64,000 nucleotides of DNA from Corynebacterium appendicis CIP 107643 (lineage in GTDB: Bacteria > Actinomycetota > Actinomycetes > Mycobacteriales > Mycobacteriaceae): contig NZ_CP046976.1 in assembly GCF_030408415.1 (NCBI RefSeq), forward strand, positions 1,798,001 through 1,862,000. The letters run 5' to 3'. Shown here in pieces: positions 53,634 through 61,464 of the stretch. Made by a program: the position numbers and the translations under genes. Position 1 is the stretch's first letter; each line of letters opens with the position of its first letter. The notes under the pieces were generated by a model that worked only from the letters and a program-made list of their open reading frames with translations, was not told where the DNA came from and searched no databases.

Positions 53634-54269
53634 ATGAACGGCACTTCCACGATCACCGCGACACTCAACGAACTCGAATTCCTCATGAGCACCATCTATC
53701 CGCCGGCGTTCATGGCTTTAGGCGACGGGATGGCGCTCGCCGATATCCAACGCACGGTGAACGCGTACTCGCCTGTGCTGGAAAAGGCCGGCGTCGATTT
53801 CCCGTCCGAGCTGGTCGAACTGTACCACTGGCACAATGGCTCGAACCGCGAGGACATTATCGGCCCAGTCCAGCTACTCAGCCTCGAGGAGGCGTTAGAG
53901 ACGTGGCGCGCGCTTATCGACGCCAGAGACACCGAATTCCCCTCCGACGACTGGTACTACCCAAGCTGGATCCCTTTCGCCGAATCGTGGTCCGACAGCT
54001 ACCTGTGCATTGATGCAAAAGGCGTGGCCGGCGGCAACCGCGGCCAGATCGTGGAATTCAACCGCAACCGCCCGTCGAGGACCATTCAGGCGCTTTACAT
54101 GCGGGACTGGTTCCAGCAGGTGGTGGATGACTACGCGCTCGAGGAACTCACCCGCACCCACGGCATCCCTGCCGGGGAGGAGGGCGAGGACGGGCTCTAC
54201 GACTACGACCCAGAGGAGCCGCCCGAGGGGCCGAACTGCCACGTGCGATTCTTCGAAGCAGGTGAGTGA
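53634..54269 (+). CDS. SMI1/KNR4 (SUKH) family protein
   Basis: This 211-residue SUKH-fold protein has LPPAFxxF-like spacing near IYPPAFMALGDG, VDFPSELVELYHWHNGSN, then WIPFAESWSDSYLCIDAKGVAGGNRGQIVEFNR and a C-terminal helix. Many SUKH proteins are immunity proteins of polymorphic toxins; others are orphan. No toxin gene is adjacent here. GATGAGG lies just before the ATG at 53634; an in-frame ATG at 53625 is an alternative. One 11-mer copy encodes ALIDAR. Confidence 0.82.
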   Translation: MNGTSTITATLNELEFLMSTIYPPAFMALGDGMALADIQRTVNAYSPVLEKAGVDFPSELVELYHWHNGSNREDIIGPVQLLSLEEALETWRALIDARDTEFPSDDWYYPSWIPFAESWSDSYLCIDAKGVAGGNRGQIVEFNRNRPSRTIQALYMRDWFQQVVDDYALEELTRTHGIPAGEEGEDGLYDYDPEEPPEGPNCHVRFFEAGE

Positions 54270-54382
54270 GCCGGCCGCCAGCCCACCAGGTTCGGGCGGA
54301 TTTCCGGTCGCGGCTACCCACGAATGGCTATGCTGGTCCGTGTAAAGCGTCAACAACGTCTTTAGCACTGAAGGAGGACGCT

Positions 54383-54517
54383 ATGTCCAACGAAGGCCCT
54401 ATCCGCGAGGACAGCATCGACGACCTGACCGATCCGGAGGCCGACGCCGATCTGCAGGACCGTGCAGACAAGACCGGCCAAAAGGACACGGAAACGGACG
54501 CAGAGGAGCAGAAATAA
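54383..54517 (+). CDS. Small acidic protein, first of a coupled pair
   Basis: The 44-residue hydrophilic protein is dominated by Asp, Glu, Thr and Lys (DDLTDPEADADLQDRADK). A strong AAGGAGG stands before the ATG. The stop shares a base with the next start (TAATG). It has no homology I recognise; the ribosome-binding site and coupling argue that it is real. Confidence 0.7.
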   Translation: MSNEGPIREDSIDDLTDPEADADLQDRADKTGQKDTETDAEEQK

Positions 54518-54738
54518 TGACGCAGCCGGACAACAACACTGGTAACGCAGGCAGCGAAAAAGGCAAGCTTCTCGACGCAGCGACGCGCCGCATCGGCAAC
54601 GAGCCCGATACCGATCCCATCTCCGATCTGGACCGTCTAGAGTCCCGCGACCTGGACCGCCTAGACGAGGAGGAGATCGGCGAGGACGACAGCAGCTTCG
54701 CCAACGACAACCCGGATGGACCAAGCGAGCTGACCTAA
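54517..54738 (+). CDS. Small acidic protein, second of a coupled pair
   Basis: The 73-residue protein is acidic and without cysteines: LLDAATRRIGNEPDTDPISDLDRLESRDLDRLDEEEIGEDDSSF. It is read by coupling from the gene before it. A textbook terminator follows. Function is unknown; it looks disordered. Confidence 0.7.
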   Translation: MTQPDNNTGNAGSEKGKLLDAATRRIGNEPDTDPISDLDRLESRDLDRLDEEEIGEDDSSFANDNPDGPSELT

Positions 54739-54769
54739 CCACGCAGCACCGCTCTACCTGGGCCGAACA

Positions 54770-54798
54770 CGCCACCCTGGAAACTGGGTGGCGTTTTT
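54770..54798 (+). terminator. Rho-independent terminator after the small acidic pair
   Basis: CGCCACCC and GGGTGGCG form a perfect eight-base stem with an eight-base loop, followed directly by TTTTT. Confidence 0.85.
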
Positions 54799-54837
54799 CG
54801 TGCGCCCGCACTTGACGCCTTATCTAATCACCCCCCC

Positions 54838-54951
54838 GTCAATCTGTCCGTTCTGAAAAACAACCGTGCGAAAGCCTTCCAGTTCACCACGCTCACCGCG
54901 ATCTGCCAGGCGCCCGACTGCCAGCCGGGCGAGGTGTTCTCGGTCAAATAA
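54838..54951 (+). pseudogene. Coding-like remnant
   Basis: An open stretch ending in TAA reads like a protein C-terminus (KAFQFTTLTAICQAPDC then QPGEVFSVK), with GC-rich third positions but no start or ribosome-binding site. It follows a seven-base C run. It may be the remains of a deleted gene; the family is not recognised. Confidence 0.25.
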
Positions 54952-54990
54952 TGCGGGAGCAGTCCGCAGCGCACCTGTAGGCTCGCAGGC

Positions 54991-55791
54991 ATGAGTTTCC
55001 CCTCCCCCGCACGTGATTTCTACGCACTGGTCACCGGCGCGAGCCAAGGCATCGGCGAGGCCATGGCCCGCGATTTCGCCGCCGAAGGCCACAACCTCAT
55101 CATCGTTGCCCGCCGCGAAGACGTCCTGACGCAGCTCGCAGAGGAGCTAGAGAAGGACTACGGCGTCGATGTCGTAGTGGCGGCGCATGATCTATCGGTC
55201 ACGGAAGACGTCGATACGCTGCTTTCGCTCATCGACGAAAAGCGCATCTCCATCTGCGTCAACTCCGCCGGCATCGCTTCCTTCGGGCCTTTCATGGACC
55301 AGGACTGGAACTACGAGACGAACCAGTTCAACCTCAATGCCACGGCTGTCTTCCGCATCACCAAGGCGGTGCTCGACCAGATGGTCCGGCGAGGCGAGGG
55401 TGCGCTGTGCAACGTCGGTTCCGCCGCCGGAAATGTGCCGATCCCGAATAACGCGACCTACGTGCTCACCAAAGCCGGCGTCAACGCGTTCACGGAGGCG
55501 CTGCACTACGAACTAAAGAAGACCGGCGTGCACTGCACCCTGCTCGCGCCCGGCCCGGTGCGCGACGCCGTCATTCCGGAAGAGGACCAGTCCATCGTGG
55601 ACAAGGTGGTCCCGGAGTTCTTGTGGACGACCTACGAGTCCTGCTCCCGCGAGACCATCGACGCGATGAAGAAGAACCGCCGCCGCATCACCCCCGGCCC
55701 GTTGTCCAAGGCCATGGACTTCGTCTCCTCGTACGCGCCGCGCGGTGCGCTCGCACCGGTCATGGGCTGGTTCTACGCCAAGATGGGTTAG
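54991..55791 (+). CDS. cmrA: Mycolate reductase-like short-chain dehydrogenase (CmrA)
   Basis: This is a 266-residue SDR with cofactor motif TGASQGIG (15-22), NSAG, and catalytic Ser144, Tyr157 and Lys161 (YVLTK). The C-terminal region [23 protein letters not shown] is hydrophobic, as in Rv2509 and its C. glutamicum counterpart CmrA, which reduces the beta-keto group of newly condensed mycolates. The neighbour orn is also close to Rv2509 in M. tuberculosis (Rv2511), so synteny supports the call. If correct, it ties the organism to mycolic-acid-producing actinobacteria. Confidence 0.8.
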   Translation: MSFPSPARDFYALVTGASQGIGEAMARDFAAEGHNLIIVARREDVLTQLAEELEKDYGVDVVVAAHDLSVTEDVDTLLSLIDEKRISICVNSAGIASFGPFMDQDWNYETNQFNLNATAVFRITKAVLDQMVRRGEGALCNVGSAAGNVPIPNNATYVLTKAGVNAFTEALHYELKKTGVHCTLLAPGPVRDAVIPEEDQSIVDKVVPEFLWTTYESCSRETIDAMKKNRRRITPGPLSKAMDFVSSYAPRGALAPVMGWFYAKMG

Positions 55792-55801
55792 CGTGGGCCT
55801 C

Positions 55802-56434
55802 ATGAGTGAAGCACTGGCACAAAAAGACGACCGGATTGTCTGGGTCGATTTGGAAATGACCGGGCTCGACCCCGACCGCCACGTCATCGTCGAGGTCGCT
55901 GCCCTGGTCACCGATGCCGAGCTGAATATTCTCGACGACGGCATTGACCTCGTCGTCCACGCCACCGACGCAGAGCTAGCCGAGATGGACGATTTCGTCA
56001 CCGAGATGCATGGCTCCTCCGGGCTGACGGAGCAGATCAAGGCCTCCACCGTCACGATCGAGGAGGCGGAAGAAGCGGTGCTGGGGCTCGTCGAAAAGCA
56101 CTGCGGCGAGCACCGCCCTCCGCTGGCCGGCAATTCCATCGCCACGGACCGCTCCTTCATCCGTGCGCAGATGCCGCGCCTGGACGCGGCGCTGCACTAC
56201 CGCATGATCGACGTCTCCACCGTCAAGGAGCTCACACGCCGCTGGTTCCCCAAGGCCTACTACAACCAGCCGGACAAGGGCATGGCCCACCGCGCTCTGG
56301 CCGATATCGTCGAGTCCATCCGCGAGCTCGACTACTACCGCCGCAGCGTGTTCGTGCCCGCACCAGGGCCGTCCTCGTCTGAAGCAAGCGAGAGCACGAA
56401 GGCCGCGACCGAGGCGTACCAGCAGTTTTTGTAA
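55802..56434 (+). CDS. orn: Oligoribonuclease
   Basis: This 210-residue DEDDh 3'-5' exonuclease clears di- to pentaribonucleotides, including pGpG. Motif I is [10 protein letters not shown] (Asp16, Glu18), motif II is SIATDRSFI, and motif III has His and Asp in [11 protein letters not shown]. The C-terminal 25 residues are a Ser/Ala extension absent from the E. coli protein. It starts ten bases after cmrA. A small inverted repeat (CGCTGCA/TGCAGCG, 56464-56480) lies between its stop and tRNA-His. Confidence 0.95.
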   Translation: MSEALAQKDDRIVWVDLEMTGLDPDRHVIVEVAALVTDAELNILDDGIDLVVHATDAELAEMDDFVTEMHGSSGLTEQIKASTVTIEEAEEAVLGLVEKHCGEHRPPLAGNSIATDRSFIRAQMPRLDAALHYRMIDVSTVKELTRRWFPKAYYNQPDKGMAHRALADIVESIRELDYYRRSVFVPAPGPSSSEASESTKAATEAYQQFL

Positions 56435-56482
56435 AACCGAGCGCGTGAACTAATGTAGAAACCCGCTGCAATTTGCAGCGAT

Positions 56483-56556
56483 GGTGGCTGTAGTTCAGCT
56501 GGTAGAGCACCAGGTTGTGATCCTGGGTGTCGCGGGTTCGAGCCCCGTCAGCCACC
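56483..56556 (+). tRNA. tRNA-His (anticodon GTG)
   Basis: The cloverleaf has acceptor GTGGCTG/CAGCCAC with the extra 5' G of tRNA-His encoded at 56483, an anticodon loop TTGTGAT (GTG) and T-loop GGTTCGAGCCC. Confidence 0.95.
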
Positions 56557-56569
56557 CCAAAGTCATCAG

Positions 56570-56611
56570 TCGCGACATCGTTGGCATATGAGTCGCGAGA
56601 TGGTGGACAAA
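56570..56611 (+). repeat. Repeat copy B downstream of tRNA-His
   Basis: 42 bases match 52496-52537 with about six differences and have the same TCGCGAC...GTCGCGA dyad. Copy A follows a tRNA-Arg fragment, copy B follows tRNA-His, at nearly the same distance. Confidence 0.6.
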
Positions 56612-56612
56612 T

Positions 56613-56652
56613 ACCGGCGTCTTGGTTTTCATTTTCCAAGGCGCCGGTTTTT
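56613..56652. terminator. Terminator between tRNA-His and the luciferase-like gene
   Basis: ACCGGCGTCTTGG and CCAAGGCGCCGGT pair with one mismatch around a T-rich loop and are followed by TTTT. It serves the tRNA-His transcript and perhaps also the convergent gene. Confidence 0.7.
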
Positions 56653-56666
56653 GTCGTTTAACCCGA

Positions 56667-57734
56667 TTAGTCGACGGGATAGCCGGTGACTGGGCCGTCA
56701 GTGTTCGGCTGCCAGCCCAGCGCGGGGGCGACGTGGGTGGCGAAGTTTTCCAAGATCTTCACGTTGACGTCGACGCCCATGCCGGTGGGAATGGTGATGA
56801 GCAGGGTGTCGGCGGACATGACGGCGGGGTCCGCTTTGAGCTGCTCGATGAGCTTGTCCGGCTCGGCGGCGTAGGTGCGGCCGAAGGTGGTTGAGCCGGC
56901 ATCAGGCAGCGCGCCCACCTGGTCGGAACCGGTGGCCTGCATGCCGAACATCTGCATGTCCGCGCCGTCGACGATGGGGAAAATGGAGCGGGACACCGAC
57001 ACGCGCGGGGTCCAGTCGTGGCCAGCCTCCTTCCACGCGGCGCGGTAACGGCTGATCTGATCTGCCTGGATCTCACCCAAGGACTCGGCAGTGGTCTCAG
57101 AGACCAGGGTGGAGGACATCAGGTTCAACCCGTCCTTGGCGGCCTGATCCGCCGAGGTGTGGGTGCCCGAGCCGTAAAAGATGTGCTTACGCAGCTCGGG
57201 CACCATGGGGAAGACCGGCAGGGCGGAGCCGGGCTGGAACATGTTGGGGTACTGCCGGTCCAGCGGAGCGGCAGTGGCGAATCCGTTGCCGTCCACTGCA
57301 GCCATAAACGCCTCGAGGTGGCCGCGCGCCACGTCCGCGCCGTTGAGCGCTTCGCCCGTGTAACCGAAGGCCTCCCAGCCGCGGTCAGCCACCTCGGGGG
57401 CGCCGCGCGAGACGCCCAAGGCCACGCGGCCACCGGAAATCTGGTAGAGCGACGCAGCCTCCTCGGCGAGGTAGAGCGGGTTCTCATAGCGCATGTCGAT
57501 GACACCGGTGCCCACCTCGATGTGTTTGGTGGTGGCCGCGACAGCACCGAGCAGCGGCATCGGGGCGGAGGCCTGCGGCACGAAGTGGTGGACGCGGAAG
57601 GACGCGTTGTTCGCGCCGATCTCATCCGCAGCCTGGGCGATTTCCAGGTGGATCTTGGCGATCTTTTCCGCAGATGGCCCGTGCTGGCCACCGAAGGCGT
57701 AGTGCCCGAAGCTTAAGAATCCGAATGCTTTCAT
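56667..57734 (-). CDS. LLM-class flavin-dependent oxidoreductase (luciferase-like)
   Basis: This 355-residue TIM-barrel protein of the luciferase-like monooxygenase family has EVGTGVIDMRYENPLYLAEEAASL, SGGRVALGVSRGAPE and a C-terminal region (LLITIPTGMGVDVNVKILENFATHVAP). A reduced flavin (FMNH2 or F420) is expected; the substrate is unknown. AAAAGGAG precedes the ATG. It is the last core-like gene before the copper module. Confidence 0.88.
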   Translation of the reverse strand: MKAFGFLSFGHYAFGGQHGPSAEKIAKIHLEIAQAADEIGANNASFRVHHFVPQASAPMPLLGAVAATTKHIEVGTGVIDMRYENPLYLAEEAASLYQISGGRVALGVSRGAPEVADRGWEAFGYTGEALNGADVARGHLEAFMAAVDGNGFATAAPLDRQYPNMFQPGSALPVFPMVPELRKHIFYGSGTHTSADQAAKDGLNLMSSTLVSETTAESLGEIQADQISRYRAAWKEAGHDWTPRVSVSRSIFPIVDGADMQMFGMQATGSDQVGALPDAGSTTFGRTYAAEPDKLIEQLKADPAVMSADTLLITIPTGMGVDVNVKILENFATHVAPALGWQPNTDGPVTGYPVD

Positions 57735-57813
57735 TGGGTAACACTCCTTTTGGTGACGTATCAACAACTAGGGTAATGCCTCACCTCGAGATTGTCACGG
57801 ATGGTGGCGGATT

Positions 57814-57850
57814 GAAACCTCCTGGGTTTAGTTCCGATCATTTCTAGAGA
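57814..57850 (+). mobile_element. Remnant left end of the IS3-family element
   Basis: 31 bases (57820-57850) are identical to the left end of the complete IS (48711-48741), and TTGAA a few bases before also matches. Sequence beyond 57850 differs and no transposase follows. It marks an old insertion or rearrangement at the boundary of the copper-resistance genes. Confidence 0.75.
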
Positions 57851-57916
57851 GGCCTACCGCCCTCTGCCCCCATTTGAGCAATGGGCGCAGGAGGTTGGAC
57901 GTCTGGCCTTGAGGAT

Positions 57917-58228
57917 TTAGGAGCGGACGAGGCGGGCGATGGCGTCGGCAGCTTCGACAAGTTTTTCTTCGGCGGCTGGCCCGTCGGTTTGGGCTGCACG
58001 AACGACGCAGTGGCGCATATGGTCATCGAGCAGGCTCAGCGCGACGTTATTCAGGGCTGAGGTGATGGAGCTGATCTGGGTGAGGATATCGATGCAATAT
58101 TTCTCTTCATCGATCATGCGATGAATCCCGCGGGCCTGGCCTTCAATGCGTTTCAATCGGGCCAGGTAGCGGTCTTTGTCACTGATATAGCCGTGGTCAG
58201 CGGAATCAGCATGCGGGGTTTTAGTCAT
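57917..58228 (-). CDS. csoR: CsoR-family copper-sensing repressor
   Basis: This 103-residue all-helical repressor has the copper ligands Cys45, His70 and Cys74, with spacing (25 and 4) exactly that of M. tuberculosis CsoR (36, 61, 65). The core RLKRIEGQARGIHRMI is characteristic. Apo-CsoR represses; Cu(I) releases it. It is read after the ATPase gene with a 47-base gap on the same strand. A CsoR-type operator lies in front of the divergent lipoprotein gene and the ATPase. Confidence 0.92.
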   Translation of the reverse strand: MTKTPHADSADHGYISDKDRYLARLKRIEGQARGIHRMIDEEKYCIDILTQISSITSALNNVALSLLDDHMRHCVVRAAQTDGPAAEEKLVEAADAIARLVRS

Positions 58229-58275
58229 GGGCCTGCTTTCTTCGTGCGCCAACGTTGTCACAGCAGTGTCTCATG

Positions 58276-60507
58276 TTAGGCGTCCATGGTCTCGGGTTTC
58301 CGGTCCAGGGACTTAGCAACACTGGCAGCCGGGGTCAGATCCAAGCGGCGCAGCAGCTGGGCATTGAGAGCTACTACCACGGTTGAGGCCGACATCAGAA
58401 TTGCCCCCACACTCATCGGCAGCATAAACCCGATCGGAGCCAGCACTCCAGCGGCCAGGGGGACGGCTGCGATATTGTAGCCAGCAGCCCACCACAGGTT
58501 CTGTTTCATTTTCCGGTAACTGGCCTCGGAGAGCTCAAATACGGACAAGACCGAGCGGGGATCCGAGGAAGCCAGGATAACCCCGGCCGAGCCGATGGCC
58601 ACATCGGTGCCGGCACCAATGGCGATGCCCACATCGGCCTGAGCCAAAGCTGGCGCGTCATTGACCCCGTCACCGACCATGGCCACTTTGCGGCCCTCAG
58701 CTTGAAGTTCTGCGACCTTGGCGGCCTTATCTTCGGGCCGGACCCCAGCAAAGACTCGGTCAATACCCAGCTCTTCGGCCACGGTCTCGGCCACGGCTTG
58801 GGCATCACCGGTGATCATCACGACCTGGACCCCCTGGGCATGCAGGGCATCCACGGTGTCACGGGATTCGGGTCGGATTTCATCAGCTAGACGCAGCGCG
58901 CCAATAACTTGGCCATCGGCCATCACGTGAAGAATGATTGCGCCTTCGTCGCGCCACCGCTCAGCAATCGCTATCTCATCTTGGGAGTGGTGTTCTAACA
59001 GGTAAGGGCCACCGACTTCAATGACCGTGCCATTGACCGTTGCTTTGACGCCCACAGCTGGGGAAGAGGAAAAATCACTGGTGCCAGGTACGTCGAGGTT
59101 GCGGGCCCGGGCCGCGCCGACAATGGCCTGCGCTAGGGGGTGCTCGCTGTCGGCTTCAGCAGCGGCGGCCAACGCTAACACCTCATCTTTGGTTCTATCA
59201 CCCACAGGGTGGATCCCGGTGACGGTGGGCTCACCTTTGGTCAGGGTGCCGGTTTTATCGAACAGTACCGAATCCACGGAGCGCATCGATTCCAGTGCCA
59301 AGCGATCTTTGATCAACACCCCGCCACGAGCCGCACGCTCGGTGGCAATCGATACCACCAACGGAATTGCGAGGCCCAAGGCGTGAGGGCAGGCAATGAC
59401 CAGCACCGTAATGGTGCGTACTACAGCGGCGTCGGGCATACCCAGTATGGACCACACCAGCGCAGTAATTACCGCAGCCCCGAAGGCGAACCAGAACAAC
59501 CAACCGGCGGCGGTGTCGGCAATGCGTTGGGCTTTGGACGAGGAGGATTGGGCGTCGGCGACCAGTTTCTGGATCCCCGCCAGCGCGGTGTCATCTCCAA
59601 TGGCGGTGACTTTGACCCGCAGCCCGGAATCCGTGGCCACAGTGCCGGCCACGACGTGGTCGTCCGGGCCGCGTCGGACGGTTTTGGATTCCCCGGTGAC
59701 CATGGATTCATCCATGGAGGCACTACCATCGACGATCTGGCCATCGGCCGGGACCGCAGATCCAGGCCGAACAATGACGACATCTCCAACGACCAGCTCC
59801 GCCGGGGCGACGGTGACAACGTCATCGCCGTCGACCTTCTCAGCTTCATCCGGCAGCAAGGCGGCCAGGGAGTCTAAGGCGGAAGTGGTTTGGGCCAAGG
59901 ACCGCATTTCAATCCAGTGGCCTAACAACATAATGACCACCAGTAGCGCCAGTTCCCACCAGAAGTTCAGCTCGTAATCCAAGATGCCCAGGGTCGCACC
60001 CCAGGAGGCAATGAAGGCCACCGTGATTGCTAACCCGATAAGCAGCATCATGCCGGGTTGTCGGGACCGGATCTCGGAGACGGCCCCCGTCAAGAAAGGC
60101 CGGCCACCCCAGAAATAGATGATTGTGCCCAGGATCGGCGACACCCACCACACCCAGGCCGTGTCAGGTAATTGATAGCTCAACAGGTCGGCGAACATCG
60201 GGTTGAACGCGACCACTGGAGTTGCCAGCACCAACATGATCCAAAATAACCGCCGGAATTGTCCGACATGATCCCCATGGTCCCCGTGGCCATGTCCGGC
60301 ATGGCCGCCATGCATCTCGTGGCCGGAATGGTGTTGGCCCTCCTGGCCGTGCCCGCCCGCGCCGTGTTCGTGATGCTCATGCCCGTCGTGCCCCATGGCG
60401 CCAGCTTGGCTGGCTTGATGATCCGCCTGGTGGACTTCGGTTTCAGTAGTGCGAGCCTGTTGATGCGCAATGTGGTGTTGGGGGTGATGGTGGTCGCGTT
60501 CAACCAT
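58276..60507 (-). CDS. copB: Copper-exporting P-type ATPase, CopB type (P1B-3)
   Basis: This 743-residue P1B ATPase has a cytoplasmic N-terminal extension very rich in His (residues about 5-90, for example HHEHGAGGHGQEGQHHSGHEMHG cut across several clusters), then eight membrane helices with CPH in the sixth (Cys373-Pro-His375). CPH instead of CPC marks the Cu/Ag CopB-type pumps. Phosphorylation site Asp417 is in DKTGT, the HP motif is in SEHPL, and the hinge is GDGVNDAPAL. The ATG at 60507 has GAAAGG upstream. It exports copper across the membrane. The neighbouring CsoR and DUF1541 lipoprotein make it a resistance module. Confidence 0.93.
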   Translation of the reverse strand: MVERDHHHPQHHIAHQQARTTETEVHQADHQASQAGAMGHDGHEHHEHGAGGHGQEGQHHSGHEMHGGHAGHGHGDHGDHVGQFRRLFWIMLVLATPVVAFNPMFADLLSYQLPDTAWVWWVSPILGTIIYFWGGRPFLTGAVSEIRSRQPGMMLLIGLAITVAFIASWGATLGILDYELNFWWELALLVVIMLLGHWIEMRSLAQTTSALDSLAALLPDEAEKVDGDDVVTVAPAELVVGDVVIVRPGSAVPADGQIVDGSASMDESMVTGESKTVRRGPDDHVVAGTVATDSGLRVKVTAIGDDTALAGIQKLVADAQSSSSKAQRIADTAAGWLFWFAFGAAVITALVWSILGMPDAAVVRTITVLVIACPHALGLAIPLVVSIATERAARGGVLIKDRLALESMRSVDSVLFDKTGTLTKGEPTVTGIHPVGDRTKDEVLALAAAAEADSEHPLAQAIVGAARARNLDVPGTSDFSSSPAVGVKATVNGTVIEVGGPYLLEHHSQDEIAIAERWRDEGAIILHVMADGQVIGALRLADEIRPESRDTVDALHAQGVQVVMITGDAQAVAETVAEELGIDRVFAGVRPEDKAAKVAELQAEGRKVAMVGDGVNDAPALAQADVGIAIGAGTDVAIGSAGVILASSDPRSVLSVFELSEASYRKMKQNLWWAAGYNIAAVPLAAGVLAPIGFMLPMSVGAILMSASTVVVALNAQLLRRLDLTPAASVAKSLDRKPETMDA

Positions 60508-60702
60508 GTCAGAAGCCTTTCCGTGGAAGTGATTGTGAAATATTTCCGCGTCCGAAGAGCTGAGCGATATCCATCGAGCGTGTAGCGCCTCGCGAGAACT
60601 TGCGGGCTCATGCACTCGTCGGACTGGGTGGCGGTTTCGCACTAGACACGCGACGCGCGTTAACCCGCCGCCTCGACAGCCCATCTTAGTCCGCTTGCTA
60701 TA

Positions 60703-60723
60703 TACCCTATACCCCTATAGGGT
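60703..60723. promoter_or_regulatory. CsoR-like operator overlapping a promoter
   Basis: ACCCCTATAGGGT, flanked by a further TATACCCTATA, makes a C-tract/G-tract dyad like known CsoR sites (TACCCC...GGGGTA). It lies between the divergent copB and the lipoprotein gene, overlapping TATA-rich -10-like sequence. Binding is inferred from position and pattern. Confidence 0.55.
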
Positions 60724-60774
60724 TCGGTTTCAATGGGTGGCATCCCCGTCCACCCCGAAATGACAGGAGCACTG

Positions 60775-61371
60775 ATGAACAAACTGACCCAGATAACTCG
60801 ACTTACTCTCGTCGCAGCAGTGGGTACCTTGGCCCTGACCAGCTGCGCCGGACCCGGTGACGACGAGACTGTCCCAGAATCCGCGCCCACCCAAGACCAG
60901 GTGCAGACCGATACCCCCAGTTCCGATGCACAGGCCCACGATCATGACCCGGATGGCGGTCCAGCACCGTCGGGAATGAAAGAAGCCACCGATCCCACAT
61001 ATGCTGTCGGCGACTCTGTGATCCTCGACGCCGACCATATGCCAGGTATGGATAATGCTGAAGCCACCATCTCTGGCGCATTTGATACGACCACTTATTC
61101 TGTGAGCTACACGCCCACTGATGGTGGCACCCCTGTGACGGACCACAAGTGGGTCGTCCACGAAGAACTCGAAGGCCACGGCGAAGCGCCGCTTGAAGCA
61201 GGCAGTCAAGTCATTTTGAACGCCGATCACATGCCTGGAATGAAGGGAGCAGAAGCCACCATAGATAGCTCCACCGACGAAACCGTCTACATGGTCGATT
61301 TCGAGATGGGCGGCATGGAGATGACCAATCACAAATGGGTCGTGGAGAGCGAAATTCAACCCCGCAACTAA
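60775..61371 (+). CDS. DUF1541 (YdhK-type) lipoprotein
   Basis: This 198-residue lipoprotein (signal ending LTSC) has an acidic/His linker and two tandem DUF1541 repeats. Both repeats carry DHMPGM, AEATI and HKWVV, so each unit has conserved His and Met residues suited to metal binding outside the cell. DUF1541 proteins often accompany copper ATPases. ACAGGAGC precedes the ATG. It is divergent from copB across the CsoR-like operator and is probably co-regulated. Confidence 0.88.
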   Translation: MNKLTQITRLTLVAAVGTLALTSCAGPGDDETVPESAPTQDQVQTDTPSSDAQAHDHDPDGGPAPSGMKEATDPTYAVGDSVILDADHMPGMDNAEATISGAFDTTTYSVSYTPTDGGTPVTDHKWVVHEELEGHGEAPLEAGSQVILNADHMPGMKGAEATIDSSTDETVYMVDFEMGGMEMTNHKWVVESEIQPRN

Positions 61372-61402
61372 GGCACCGATATAAAAGCGCCTGTGATAAA
61401 AG

Positions 61403-61446
61403 CACCCTGTGCAGTTCCTCTCCGCGAGGATCCGCACAGGGTGTTT
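61403..61446. terminator. Bidirectional terminator between DUF1541 gene and ldt
   Basis: CACCCTGTGC and GCACAGGGTG form a perfect ten-base stem, followed by TTT on the plus strand and preceded by an A-rich stretch. It lies between convergent genes. Confidence 0.7.
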
Positions 61447-61464
61447 GCGTTGACCTGAGTCCGC

